Notes: generated by a model not told the origin, from the letters alone. 7,978 nucleotides of DNA from Candidatus Fermentibacteraceae bacterium (GCA_029932015.1 JAOZQW010000095.1:1-7978), one strand, 5' to 3'; shown: positions 1 to 6,744, numbered from the stretch's first letter. Numbers and translations are program-made.

Positions 1-195
1 GGTAGGAGGGGCACCTCCTGAATATTGGGAGGTCTCTCTCTGGAGTCTTCTCTTCAATAATCGAAGTTTTCAGACCCGGCCTGAATTCTGAGGTATTTCA
101 GAGCAGTTTGGTACATGTTTATATTGACATTATCCGTATGATTGATGTAAAGTAACTACTAGGGGAAATTCATACTAACTAGAAAAGGGGTTGAA
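1..195. other. Upstream leader region with no convincing gene
   Basis: No complete gene is visible here. A short perfect inverted repeat, AGGAGG-ggca-CCTCCT, lies at 4-19. It has no T-tract after it, so calling it a terminator of an off-window gene would be a guess. One plus-strand frame is open from base 2 to a TGA at 89-91 (29 codons) and could be the tail of an upstream gene, but nothing in the peptide is recognisable. The rest holds the promoter and ribosome binding site of the gene starting at 196. Confidence 0.4.
124..153 (+). promoter_or_regulatory. Sigma-70-like promoter of the OmpA-family gene
   Basis: A perfect -35 hexamer TTGACA (124-129) is followed after 18 bp by TAAAGT (148-153, 4 of 6 matches to TATAAT). 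The surroundings are AT-rich compared with the coding DNA. Transcription would start near 160, giving a short leader of about 35 nt that contains the AAAGGGG ribosome binding site (184-190), 5 nt before the ATG at 196. The strong -35 fits a highly expressed envelope protein. The call is by consensus only. Confidence 0.5.
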
Positions 196-2121
196 ATGAA
201 GAAGAGTATTCTTGTTTTCTGTCTTCTGCTCTTTGCTGGCAGTGCTATTGCTCTGCCGTCATTCTTCGGGCTGAGGGGTCTTAACAGGATAGTAGATGCT
301 AAACCCATAGGTGCGGGAGAATTCTCACTCGCACTCTTCGGTAACCTGGGTCTCAGCAAAGATACGCGTAACGCGTACATCGGCGGGACTCACTACGACG
401 TCGAGGATACCGAATACGACGGTACCGGATACTTCACCATCGGTATCGGCCTCGGCGAGAAGGTCGAACTTGGTGGTAGGGTCACTTATGTCTGGAATGC
501 CCTCAAGAGGGCAGACGCTTCCACCAGAATTGCCGATGCCGGGGACAATGAGACTGACGATGGCTTCAGTGAGGCCGGACTCTCTTTCAAGATCTCTGCC
601 AATCCTGGTGATGCCGGTCTTTGGATCGGTGTAATGCCCTGGGCTGATTTCAGCATCTACGACGGCGGGGACAGCCCTTACGTCACCAACTACGACGGTA
701 ACGACGGCATCTGGCACCATCTGCAGCCGATGTTCGAGATGCGTAGGGCAATGATCGGTTACGAGCTCGGCGCAGGCGCCGACCTTCTTATCTCAGCCGA
801 TCTCAATCCCCTCGTTCTCCACACAAACATTGGTTTCCACTACTACAAGCAGAACTTCCAGTTCACCGATTACAGGTATGGCACTTCGGACAGCGTAGAG
901 ATCGACATGACCGTTGAGGACCCCGTCTTCCATGCGGCTGTCGGACTCGAACTGCCGTTGAAGGGCATCACTCTCTTCGTCGAGAGCGAGTGGAAGCACT
1001 TCATGAAGCGCGACTTCGAGCTGGGTGACAACGAAGACTACGATGATATCATCACCATCTCACCCGGACTCAGGTTCCCGACAAGTTCCGGGTTCGCCTT
1101 CGATATCACCGGCTCCTTCGCTCTGGATAACTTCGATCCGGAGTGGTCGGACCTCGGCCATGGTCTCTACCAGGCTGGCCGGACTCCCACCAATGTCGAT
1201 AGATCACATTTCGCACCGTTCCCCGGTGGATATCCTGCTTCGATGAGCTTCGGAGTTGGTCTCATGTACTCCAGCGACCTCAGAGTAGGTCCTGGCACCG
1301 GCATCATGTCGGGTACCGTGACCGACGCGCTCACCGGTGACGCCCTTCAGGCTACGGTAGCGTTCCCCGGTTCAGCGATCGAGCCTGCTGTCTCCGATGC
1401 CGAGACCGGCTTCTACTCAGCTGAACTTCCTGAGGGCAGTGTTGGCGTCACAGTCAACTCTCCCGGCTACATCGGCGTCGGTGAGTCCGTACAGGTCGCC
1501 GGCGGTGTTGATTTCACAAGGAACTACGCTCTGCAGCCTGAGCCTGGTACTGTCATGGGCAGCGTAACGGACATCGAGACTGGTCTTGCCATCGCAAGCG
1601 CCACTGTCGCCGCACCGGACGCTCCAGTCAGTGACAGAACCGGCACTGACGGTCTCTACGAGTTCAATGTAAACGAAGGCACCTGGACGATCACTGCCAG
1701 CGCCAGCGGTTATCTCGGCGCAACTGAGAGCGTGAACATCCTCAGCGGCGACCTCGCCGTTGTTGACTTCCAGCTTCAGTCCGTCGCCTTCGAGCCGATC
1801 TACTTCATCGTTAACCTCTACACGATCCAGCCGGAGTACACTGCGGTACTGGATGACATCGCAGAGGACATCATCGCTAACGGTCTCGTGGTCCAGATCA
1901 GTGGACACGCCGACTCCGATTACACTCCGGAGTACAACCAGACCCTCAGCGAGAACCGGGCCATGGCCGTGTACGACTACCTTGTCGATCATGGTGTGAG
2001 CCCCTCAAGCCTCTCGACCATCGGTTACGGTGAGGACAGGCCTGCGGTTCCCAACACATCCGCCGCAAACAAGGCTCTCAACCGTCGCGTAGAGTTCGTG
2101 GTGCATACCACCGCCATCTAG
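196..2121 (+). CDS. OmpA-family outer-membrane protein with two carboxypeptidase-regulatory-like repeats
   Basis: This 641-residue envelope protein probably links the outer membrane to peptidoglycan. Residues 1-20 form a signal peptide (KK, hydrophobic core, then AIA before LPSFF). Residues about 21-365 are rich in alternating Gly/aromatic β-strand segments and are likely the barrel or surface part. Two tandem β-sandwich repeats follow, about 368-447 and 451-529, each with the G-V-TD-TG and GYIGVGESV/GYLGATESV pattern of CarbopepD_reg domains. Residues about 533-641 are an OmpA C-terminal domain, with GHAD (570-573; the usual motif is GHTD), NQTLSENRA (581-589), GYGEDRP (610-616) and NRRVEF (629-634). 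Asp573 and Arg588 sit where the family binds diaminopimelate. The ATG is set by AAAGGGG at 184-190. The gene favours C-ending codons (ATC, TAC, TTC, CTC) more strongly than its neighbours, suggesting abundant expression. The repeats probably act as a spacer; this role is inferred. Confidence 0.88.
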   Translation: MKKSILVFCLLLFAGSAIALPSFFGLRGLNRIVDAKPIGAGEFSLALFGNLGLSKDTRNAYIGGTHYDVEDTEYDGTGYFTIGIGLGEKVELGGRVTYVWNALKRADASTRIADAGDNETDDGFSEAGLSFKISANPGDAGLWIGVMPWADFSIYDGGDSPYVTNYDGNDGIWHHLQPMFEMRRAMIGYELGAGADLLISADLNPLVLHTNIGFHYYKQNFQFTDYRYGTSDSVEIDMTVEDPVFHAAVGLELPLKGITLFVESEWKHFMKRDFELGDNEDYDDIITISPGLRFPTSSGFAFDITGSFALDNFDPEWSDLGHGLYQAGRTPTNVDRSHFAPFPGGYPASMSFGVGLMYSSDLRVGPGTGIMSGTVTDALTGDALQATVAFPGSAIEPAVSDAETGFYSAELPEGSVGVTVNSPGYIGVGESVQVAGGVDFTRNYALQPEPGTVMGSVTDIETGLAIASATVAAPDAPVSDRTGTDGLYEFNVNEGTWTITASASGYLGATESVNILSGDLAVVDFQLQSVAFEPIYFIVNLYTIQPEYTAVLDDIAEDIIANGLVVQISGHADSDYTPEYNQTLSENRAMAVYDYLVDHGVSPSSLSTIGYGEDRPAVPNTSAANKALNRRVEFVVHTTAI

Positions 2122-2143
2122 GCGAGGTCAGCACATAGATAGT

Positions 2144-2169
2144 GGGGCGGGTCCTTCGGGACCCGCCCC
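2144..2169 (+). terminator. TTCG-loop hairpin after the OmpA-family gene
   Basis: A perfect 11-bp stem, GGGGCGGGTCC (2144-2154) pairing with GGACCCGCCCC (2159-2169), is closed by a TTCG tetraloop (2155-2158). It starts 22 bp after the stop codon at 2119-2121. Stem strength and placement suit a transcription terminator, or a 3'-end stabilising hairpin. No T-tract follows directly; the next bases are TCGCGTTTGG, so this is not a textbook intrinsic terminator. A near-identical module in the opposite orientation lies at 3654-3691. Confidence 0.6.
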
Positions 2170-2181
2170 TCGCGTTTGGCC
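2144..2181 (+). repeat. 38-bp hairpin-plus-tail repeat, copy 1
   Basis: The hairpin and its 12-bp tail (TCGCGTTTGGCC) recur as an inverted copy at 3654-3691. Read in the opposite orientation, copy 2 matches 33 of 38 positions. Four mismatches are the tetraloop and one is in the stem. Each copy is in the sense direction of the host gene before it, so a dispersed 3'-end element is more likely than a transposon end. Both copies also flank the insertion sequence, so terminal inverted repeats cannot be excluded. Confidence 0.6.
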
Positions 2182-2223
2182 CCATTTTCGACGGTGTTCC
2201 GACTGTCTAACATGGCTAACTTG

Positions 2224-2652
2224 TTACCTGTGAGCATATAAGACGGCTGACCTCAGATCGGGTTGGAATTTAAGCAACTTCGCTGCAGTCCTCTGCCGGT
2301 ACACGAAGTGCGATAAATTGTTACCATCGACCGCAAGGCCCCATATCCTGCTCCTCAGCTCACTTATCATCATGCCCGTCGTCAGTCTCTGCGGTGGCGA
2401 CTTTCTTCTCCATTTCGGCAAGCGGTGTATCTGCTGTCCGTCATATCCAGGAGCTGTGAATGCCAGCTGCATCAGTGCATAGCTGAATGCCACCAGGCTG
2501 GGGAATGCCTCCACCGCATTCTCCGTACGCACTGCAGACTCGTTCATCCCGAGCAGGGTCTTCTGATCCCTGAAGTTCACCTCAATCTGCCACCGCCACA
2601 GATACCATTGAAGCAGTTTTGAGGGTTCCAGCCCTGGAGCCGTGCATATCAA
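2224..2652 (-). pseudogene. C-terminal fragment of a DDE transposase (IS4/IS701-like)
   Basis: This is the C-terminal part of the element's transposase. The fragment carries PAYLICT (its first residues are read upstream of the TTG at 2652), then the YLWRWQIEVNFRDQKTLLG segment that holds the third catalytic acidic residue (Glu24 counted from the TTG), then a C-terminal helical region ending at TAA 2224-2226. The open frame begins at a TTG with no ribosome binding site, so it is not an independent gene. In relatives the PAYLICT motif lies roughly a hundred residues beyond the second catalytic Asp, whereas here it follows almost at once in another frame. This marks a deletion whose size is not a multiple of three. 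The family assignment is from recalled motifs. Confidence 0.8.
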
Positions 2653-3350
2653 GTAGGCAGGTGGCGAATCACGCTCTTGTTGGTGTAACTGCCGTCCACT
2701 GCCACCACCAGATCTCTGTCAGCCGTATCCGGATCAGCATCCAGTGCCGCTCTCAGATCGGTAATGGCCTCGGCACCACGTACGCTTATCCGTGAACTGT
2801 CCCGGAGCTGCCTGTGAGCAGCCAATACCGATTCAGACGCCCACCGTGATGGCTTCTTTGGAATGGGACAGTGTCTTAGCATGAACGGTATCGCCCTGGA
2901 TGCGCCAGGACGATCCTCCTCCGGCAATCCTCCCGATATCTGCAGGAACCTCCCGGCCCATACAAAATTGTCACAGAACTTCGGGCCGGTCGCATCTCGA
3001 TACCAGGAAGTGCCAGACACCTTCCTGCCGCTTCTGTGCAGCAGAGTGTCATCCATGAATGTCACCACCGGCTGATCGGATGGCAATCGGGATATGGTCT
3101 CTCTGCGAATCACACCGAACAGCTTCTCAGCATCGAATCGGTCCCGCTCGAATACCCGGTAATCCGCCGACCAGTCACGGTCATAGCCGCCCGTGGTCGT
3201 GATCAGACCAGTCACCGTATGTCTGCCAAGACACAACAGGATGCCCGTCCCCAGCCTGGCGGCACGCTCCCATACGGATTGATCGGTGAAGGCATATCTG
3301 CCCCTGCTCCAAAGCTCAAGGTACTTCTCTAGAATTCCTCCGGAACCGTT
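2649..3350 (-). pseudogene. N-terminal fragment of a DDE transposase (IS4/IS701-like)
   Basis: This carries the first two catalytic motifs. VTFMDDTLLHRSGRK holds the first Asp (62 or 63 counted from the TTG at 3236), and VVAVDGSYTNKS holds the second (Asp181). Conserved stretches LGRHTVTGLI, DWSADYRVF and a KKPS segment fit this transposase group. The longest plain ORF would begin at TTG 3236, but the frame stays open and family-like upstream (FTDQSVWERAARLGTGILL) to the A8 tract at 3349-3356. No ATG, GTG or TTG occurs in that stretch. The real N terminus is therefore probably supplied by -1 frameshifting from the small ORF ending at 3329. The reading ends at a TGA (2649-2651) just after RHLP, where the downstream part is missing. 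An active DDE enzyme cannot be made from this copy. Confidence 0.82.
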
Positions 3351-3535
3351 TTTTTTACTAGGTACTCGGGCACATCACGTCTCCTGAGAGCCATGAGCCC
3401 CTTGTCTTCTATGACCCACTCGAATACCTCTCCCTTACTGAACTCCATCGCCTGTGCTATGGCTGAGGGAAAGTTGATGTACCACTGCTCGCTGGCCTTG
3501 CGCTTGATGAGTTGGATCTTCGTCGGGAATCCCAT
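3329..3535 (-). CDS. AbrB/SpoVT-like DNA-binding ORF of the insertion sequence
   Basis: This is a 68-residue protein with the pattern of a swapped-hairpin AbrB/MazE-type domain: KIQLIKRKASEQWYINFPSA, then IAQAMEFSKGEVFEWVIEDKG and LMALRR. Small ORFs with a SEQWYINFP-like core are, from memory, found next to transposases of this type. They probably bind the element's DNA or form the transposase N terminus. The ATG at 3535 is fixed by AAAGGAG (complement of 3542-3548) with a 6-nt spacer. The last codons run through A8 (3349-3356). In the zero frame the heptamer A-AAA-AAA is correctly phased for -1 slippage, which would join residue 62 (KK) to NGSGGILEKY of the transposase. Without slippage the protein ends at TAG 3329-3331 as VPEEF. 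Confidence 0.75.
   Translation of the reverse strand: MGFPTKIQLIKRKASEQWYINFPSAIAQAMEFSKGEVFEWVIEDKGLMALRRRDVPEYLVKKTVPEEF
3349..3356 (-). promoter_or_regulatory. Putative -1 frameshift slippery site (A8)
   Basis: On the minus strand the run reads GTA-AAA-AAA-ACG in the frame of the small ORF. This places A_AAA_AAA in X_XXY_YYZ phase. The -1 frame continues without stop for 233 codons through the transposase fragment. Immediately after the tract, GGTTCC-GGA-GGAATT can fold into a weak 6-bp stem (two G-U pairs). That spacing is shorter than usual for a stimulator. Transcriptional slippage on the A8 run is an equally possible mechanism. Confidence 0.6.
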
Positions 3536-3558
3536 GGTCCACTCCTTTCTGTGTTCTA

Positions 3559-3588
3559 GTTATATCACTAGTCACTCAAATGATACAA
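3559..3588 (-). promoter_or_regulatory. Possible promoter of the insertion-sequence genes
   Basis: On the minus strand, TTGTAT (complement of 3583-3588) is followed after 18 bp by TATAAC (complement of 3559-3564), 24 bp before the ATG at 3535. A direct repeat of CTAGT spaced 12 bp apart on the plus strand (3556-3560 and 3568-3572) overlaps the -10 and could be an operator for the AbrB-like product. This is consensus matching only. Confidence 0.35.
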
Positions 3589-3653
3589 ATACTGTCACAT
3601 AAGCGCAAGTCCCTGATTGCAAATAGAAAAGGACCCCAAACTATCTAGTCAGA

Positions 3654-3691
3654 GGCCAAACGCGAGGGACGGGTCCTTCGGGACCCGCCCC
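3654..3691 (-). repeat. 38-bp hairpin-plus-tail repeat, copy 2 (inverted)
   Basis: This is the inverted counterpart of 2144-2181. Its stem is GGGACGGGTCC (3666-3676) against GGACCCGCCCC (3681-3691) around TTCG (3677-3680), with one A-C mismatch on the plus strand. The 12-bp tail is at 3654-3665. Read on the minus strand, it lies 100 bp beyond the stop of the M1 peptidase gene (3792) in the same sense orientation as copy 1 after its own gene. It may therefore act as that gene's terminator or 3'-end element. On that strand the loop is CGAA, so the extra-stable UUCG loop would form only in a plus-strand RNA. Confidence 0.55.
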
Positions 3692-3791
3692 TATGCCTGT
3701 CTCTCTATCTGGACGTAATCAGTACAGGGCTGTACGCTGCGGTCATGATTGCGGATTATAGAATCCCTGCAAGCAACACAGTGCTGGAATG
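3692..3791. other. Intergenic spacer downstream of the M1 peptidase gene
   Basis: About 100 bp without a gene. The only structure seen is a short inverted repeat, GTACAG-gg-CTGTAC, at 3722-3735. It has a two-base centre that cannot form a normal hairpin loop without opening a pair, so it is more likely a protein-binding-type palindrome or chance. Confidence 0.3.
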
Positions 3792-6590
3792 TCAGTACAG
3801 ATCCGGCATGCCCCATGGAGAGAGACCGATCCTCCAGCGCAGCTCCCACTGATCCTCACCCTCAACAGGATCAGAGACCCATATGGGAAAGAGCCCCTCG
3901 AGTATCGCGAGCCTGATCAGGATGCCGGCATTGGCCAGAATATTGTCAGGACCGAACTCACCGAAGCTGTCCTCCACCCATCCTGCTCCGAAGAACAGCT
4001 CTGGTTCGAGGAAAGGCAGCGGAACCGGCAACCTTTGTTCCACTGTGAAGGAAGCCCGGCCTCTGATATCACTGCCCATATAGCCCGGAAGCGCAGGACC
4101 GCTCCTCACAAAGAAGTGCTCCTGCGGGGATAGAATCCCATCCGGTGGAAGGAGACCACCAATTACCCCCCCCTTGAGAAACAGAGCACCTCCGGGCCTG
4201 AGCATCCTCTGCACCGGTACGCCTCCCGCTATCCTGCCAAGATAGAACCTCGTTCTTGCCAGCATGGAGCCCGTGAGTCTAAGTGTAGTCTGAAACTCCA
4301 GGTCCAGCCGTGCATAGGGAGTCTCGTTCCATCCCGGTGACGCCAGGAAATCGGCGCCTCCGAAAAGGGAGAGATGATAATTCTCGTCCGAGTAACGGAA
4401 CCCGGCAGTGAATTCAACACCGTTTCCCTCTTCCACATTCGATGCGCCCAGTATTCGTGTCTGATCAATACTGGCCATGTTCAGACCCGCCGATAGAGAA
4501 ATGCGGGGATCGGTGGGAACATGTCCGGGTAGAGAGAGTCCCAGGGATGCTGAAGCATTTCCGAGTCCCCAGCCCCTGGAAATACCTATCTTCAGATAGA
4601 GTCCCATATCTGGATCTCGGTAGAGTGGCATATGAAAGGATGTACTCCAGGAAGATGAGCTCTCCTTTTTAAACGGTATCGAGAGCCCTCCGCTCCATGT
4701 CCAGGGTCCGCCGAGGAACGAAGGCAGCGGGGAGGAAAGGCATGCGATCTCCGCCCTCCATGAGCCGTCAGCATATGAGGGAAAACCAGCGATCCAGGTG
4801 GTGATATGAGTCGGTCGAGGCAGTGGAAGGAGGAGGGGCTTTATCTGAGTCATGACGGGCATCGCGTTGTTCCATGGTGCCCTGTCGGGAATCCTGCCGA
4901 AGGGATCGATCACCGCCCTTCTCCATTCCCCCGGCATGATCAGAGTATCGGACGGGATCTCTGGAGTCAGGTGGACACCAGAGAGCAGGGAGTCTTCACC
5001 GTTCAGCAGAAGAAACTCCGCATCGAGCGGATGGGGTACATCTCCAGTAATAATGATAAGAGTGGAATCATCTTCACTCCGGAGCTCAGAAATAAGCAGA
5101 TCGGCGCTTCCTGTCCCCCTGAGCCAGTAGTCGAATTCAACCTGCCATGACCTGCCGCTCACCTCCTCGACGATAGCCCGGAAGTCCTCAGTTCGGGGAT
5201 GATGGTACATGAACCTCTCAAAATAGAGCTCCATGACCTGGTCGAAGACCTGCGACCCCATCTGTGTCTGAAGCATTCTCATGAAAAGACCCGGCTTGGC
5301 ATAATAGGTGAAACCCATCGAGTAGCTTCCATCACCTGCTCCTGTTGCATCACTGAGGACAGGAACTCTCTCTCCCGCTGACACGCCAGCAGAGTATGAG
5401 TACTGGTCGACCTCGAGGTCGCTCAGGTCAAGAACCCAGTCCGGTGTCAGACTGTAGTTACCGGAAAAACCGTGCCTTCTCTCCATGTAGCGGAGTTCAC
5501 TGAATGTATTCATCCCCTCGTCCAGCCAGGCTTCATTCACTTCGTCGTTGGCCAGAAGCCCATAGAACCACTGGTGTCCGACCTCATGCGATGTGACCAC
5601 CTCGAGGATACTTAGAATGGGAAATTCAGCCGCTGAAAAGACGAACTGCGGGTATTCCATCCCCCCTGCGCTGAGGACGGCCGGTTCCACCACCCAAAGA
5701 TCAATATACGGGTAGGGAGTGTACCATTCTCCATAGTAAAGGAGAGTTGAATCGATCACGGCAGGCACTTCTTCCCACCGATCATCATCCCCATACAGAA
5801 GAGCCAGATGAACCCGCACCGATCCACCTCCAAGGGAATCGGGATAAATGAAGGTGTGTTCTCTCATCGTATACCAGGGGCTGGCGGTCCATGCGAAATC
5901 ATGCACTTCGTATGCTCTCCAGGTCTCTGTGCGTCTGAGAGAATCCGGAGAGTAGAAAAGGGTATCTATCCTACCGGTGGCCGCAGTAACGTACTCCCCG
6001 GGAAGCTCAATAGTTATCGAGTAATCCCCGAAATCACTGAAGAACTCACCTCTCCAATGATACCTTCCATGATGCCAGCCCCGCTCATCGAGCACACACA
6101 TTTTCGGGTACCACTGCGTTATCTGCCAGGTCTCTCCGCTGTGCCCCATACGACTCCAGAACCTGGGTACATGTACCTGAAACAGGCCTCCAAGCAGGAT
6201 TGTATCACCTGGAAGCAGAGATGTTTCGAGAGGAATGAATGCGAGAGTCCCATCTACGACTGGCTCTACTTCCACTCCTCCGGCAGACCAGTCCGACAGG
6301 TCGATCCACCCCCTTTCTGATTCCGGAGAGGAGCGTAGAGCGTATCGCCCAACAGCATCAAGATCTCTTCCGAAAGCGGTTGTATGATCCCTATATGCAT
6401 TTGGATAGAGGTGGAGCCAGAGGGTATCAACCGGAAAGGGAGCAGCGCTGATGAAGGTGATGTCCACCGATCCGGCAAGCATGGCCTCCACTTCGTCAAG
6501 CGAGACCTCTATCAAATAATCGGCCCTGCTCTCCGGGCCGGGGTGCCCGGGCAGGGCGACGAGCAGTGAAACAAGTAGTGCTGCTGTCAT
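3792..6590 (-). CDS. Secreted M1-type zinc metallopeptidase fused to a C-terminal β-barrel-like domain
   Basis: This 932-residue protein is predicted to cleave peptides at the cell surface or in the periplasm. Residues 1-23 are a short signal peptide (MTAALLVSLLVALPG...). Residues about 24-490 form an M1/gluzincin aminopeptidase module: GGMEYP at 309-314 (the family's GAMEN-type motif), zinc site H335-E-V-G-H339, third ligand E358 exactly at HExxH-x18-E, and Y429/Y430 as candidate catalytic tyrosine. A linker of about 490-590 is followed by a C-terminal third of amphipathic β-strand pattern. It contains LPGYMGSDIRGRASFTVEQR (834-853) and an FFGAGWVED strand, resembling the end of Omp85/surface-antigen barrels, and it ends in Tyr. 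M1 enzymes of 600-900 residues normally end in helical domains, so the barrel assignment is inference. The start is set by GGAGG at 6596-6600, 5 nt upstream; no earlier in-frame start was seen. A G8 coding tract lies at 4166-4173 (complement). Confidence 0.87.
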   Translation of the reverse strand: MTAALLVSLLVALPGHPGPESRADYLIEVSLDEVEAMLAGSVDITFISAAPFPVDTLWLHLYPNAYRDHTTAFGRDLDAVGRYALRSSPESERGWIDLSDWSAGGVEVEPVVDGTLAFIPLETSLLPGDTILLGGLFQVHVPRFWSRMGHSGETWQITQWYPKMCVLDERGWHHGRYHWRGEFFSDFGDYSITIELPGEYVTAATGRIDTLFYSPDSLRRTETWRAYEVHDFAWTASPWYTMREHTFIYPDSLGGGSVRVHLALLYGDDDRWEEVPAVIDSTLLYYGEWYTPYPYIDLWVVEPAVLSAGGMEYPQFVFSAAEFPILSILEVVTSHEVGHQWFYGLLANDEVNEAWLDEGMNTFSELRYMERRHGFSGNYSLTPDWVLDLSDLEVDQYSYSAGVSAGERVPVLSDATGAGDGSYSMGFTYYAKPGLFMRMLQTQMGSQVFDQVMELYFERFMYHHPRTEDFRAIVEEVSGRSWQVEFDYWLRGTGSADLLISELRSEDDSTLIIITGDVPHPLDAEFLLLNGEDSLLSGVHLTPEIPSDTLIMPGEWRRAVIDPFGRIPDRAPWNNAMPVMTQIKPLLLPLPRPTHITTWIAGFPSYADGSWRAEIACLSSPLPSFLGGPWTWSGGLSIPFKKESSSSWSTSFHMPLYRDPDMGLYLKIGISRGWGLGNASASLGLSLPGHVPTDPRISLSAGLNMASIDQTRILGASNVEEGNGVEFTAGFRYSDENYHLSLFGGADFLASPGWNETPYARLDLEFQTTLRLTGSMLARTRFYLGRIAGGVPVQRMLRPGGALFLKGGVIGGLLPPDGILSPQEHFFVRSGPALPGYMGSDIRGRASFTVEQRLPVPLPFLEPELFFGAGWVEDSFGEFGPDNILANAGILIRLAILEGLFPIWVSDPVEGEDQWELRWRIGLSPWGMPDLY

Positions 6591-6744
6591 TCCTGCCTCC
6601 CAGTCATCTGGTGTGGGTATCCCCGGAGCATCAGGCAGTATTGTGACAAGGGACTCCCCCGGTCAACGGGGATGGAGGGAACGTCCGATTTGAATTAGCA
6701 TACAGTGCAATGTAAGTATACCACTGAATACTGGAGGTTCACAT
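6591..6744. other. Divergent intergenic region between the M1 peptidase and glycosidase-like genes
   Basis: This 154-bp spacer serves two divergent genes. For the minus-strand peptidase, TTGACC (complement of 6661-6666) and AATACT (complement of 6637-6642) are 18 bp apart. For the plus-strand gene, TTGAAT (6690-6695) has only a poor -10 at 6713-6718 (TAAGTA). Both genes have GGAGG sites, at 6596-6600 (minus) and 6733-6737 (plus). Shared regulation is possible but no operator-like palindrome stands out. Confidence 0.45.
6637..6666 (-). promoter_or_regulatory. Possible promoter of the M1 peptidase gene
   Basis: The -35 TTGACC (5 of 6 matches, complement of 6661-6666) and -10 AATACT (4 of 6 matches, complement of 6637-6642) are separated by 18 bp. 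The predicted leader is about 40 nt and includes the GGAGG site before the ATG at 6590. The region is GC-rich around the spacer, which lowers confidence. Confidence 0.35.

Larger units (their letters stand above)
2182..3653 (-). mobile_element. Degraded insertion sequence with AbrB-like ORF and DDE transposase
   Basis: The element contains, in minus-strand order, a small AbrB/SpoVT-type ORF and a transposase of the IS4/IS701-like DDE superfamily, the latter cut by an internal deletion and frameshift. It sits between two convergent host genes. The true ends are not certain; the limits given are the inner edges of the 38-bp hairpin repeats. A weak imperfect terminal match exists between 2176-2191 and the complement of 3624-3639 (11 of 16 positions, both reading TTGG...TTTTC.A). 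No convincing target-site duplication was found. The copy is probably inactive without a transposase supplied in trans. Confidence 0.7.

Noticed and set aside
4..19. Hairpin AGGAGG-ggca-CCTCCT as a terminator or riboswitch fragment
   Set aside because: Only a 6-bp stem, no T-tract, and no surrounding conserved structure that I recognise.
2..91. Open plus-strand frame of 29 codons at the left edge
   Set aside because: Too short and without recognisable features to call a gene tail; it may be one, but nothing in the sequence supports it beyond the open frame.
1417..1992. Long minus-strand open frame (191 codons) inside the OmpA-family gene
   Set aside because: Antisense shadow of a strongly codon-biased gene; the peptide has no family features and no promoter or ribosome binding site precedes it.
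2224..3236. Two separate genes in a translationally coupled pair with a 4-bp overlap (stop at 2649, TTG start at 2652)
   Set aside because: Both pieces are halves of one DDE transposase, the second has no ribosome binding site, and the catalytic residues are split between them; a deletion scar explains the overlap.
3036..3332. Plus-strand open frame opposite the transposase
   Set aside because: It runs antisense to the conserved transposase motifs and has no independent support.
2144..3691. Inverted repeats as a CRISPR or integron attC-like array
   Set aside because: Only two copies, unequal context, no regular spacing, and no associated cas or integrase gene.
5808..6320. Plus-strand open frame of 170 codons opposite the M1 peptidase
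   Set aside because: Antisense to conserved M1 coding sequence, no ribosome binding site, and a low-plausibility Pro/His/Cys-rich composition.
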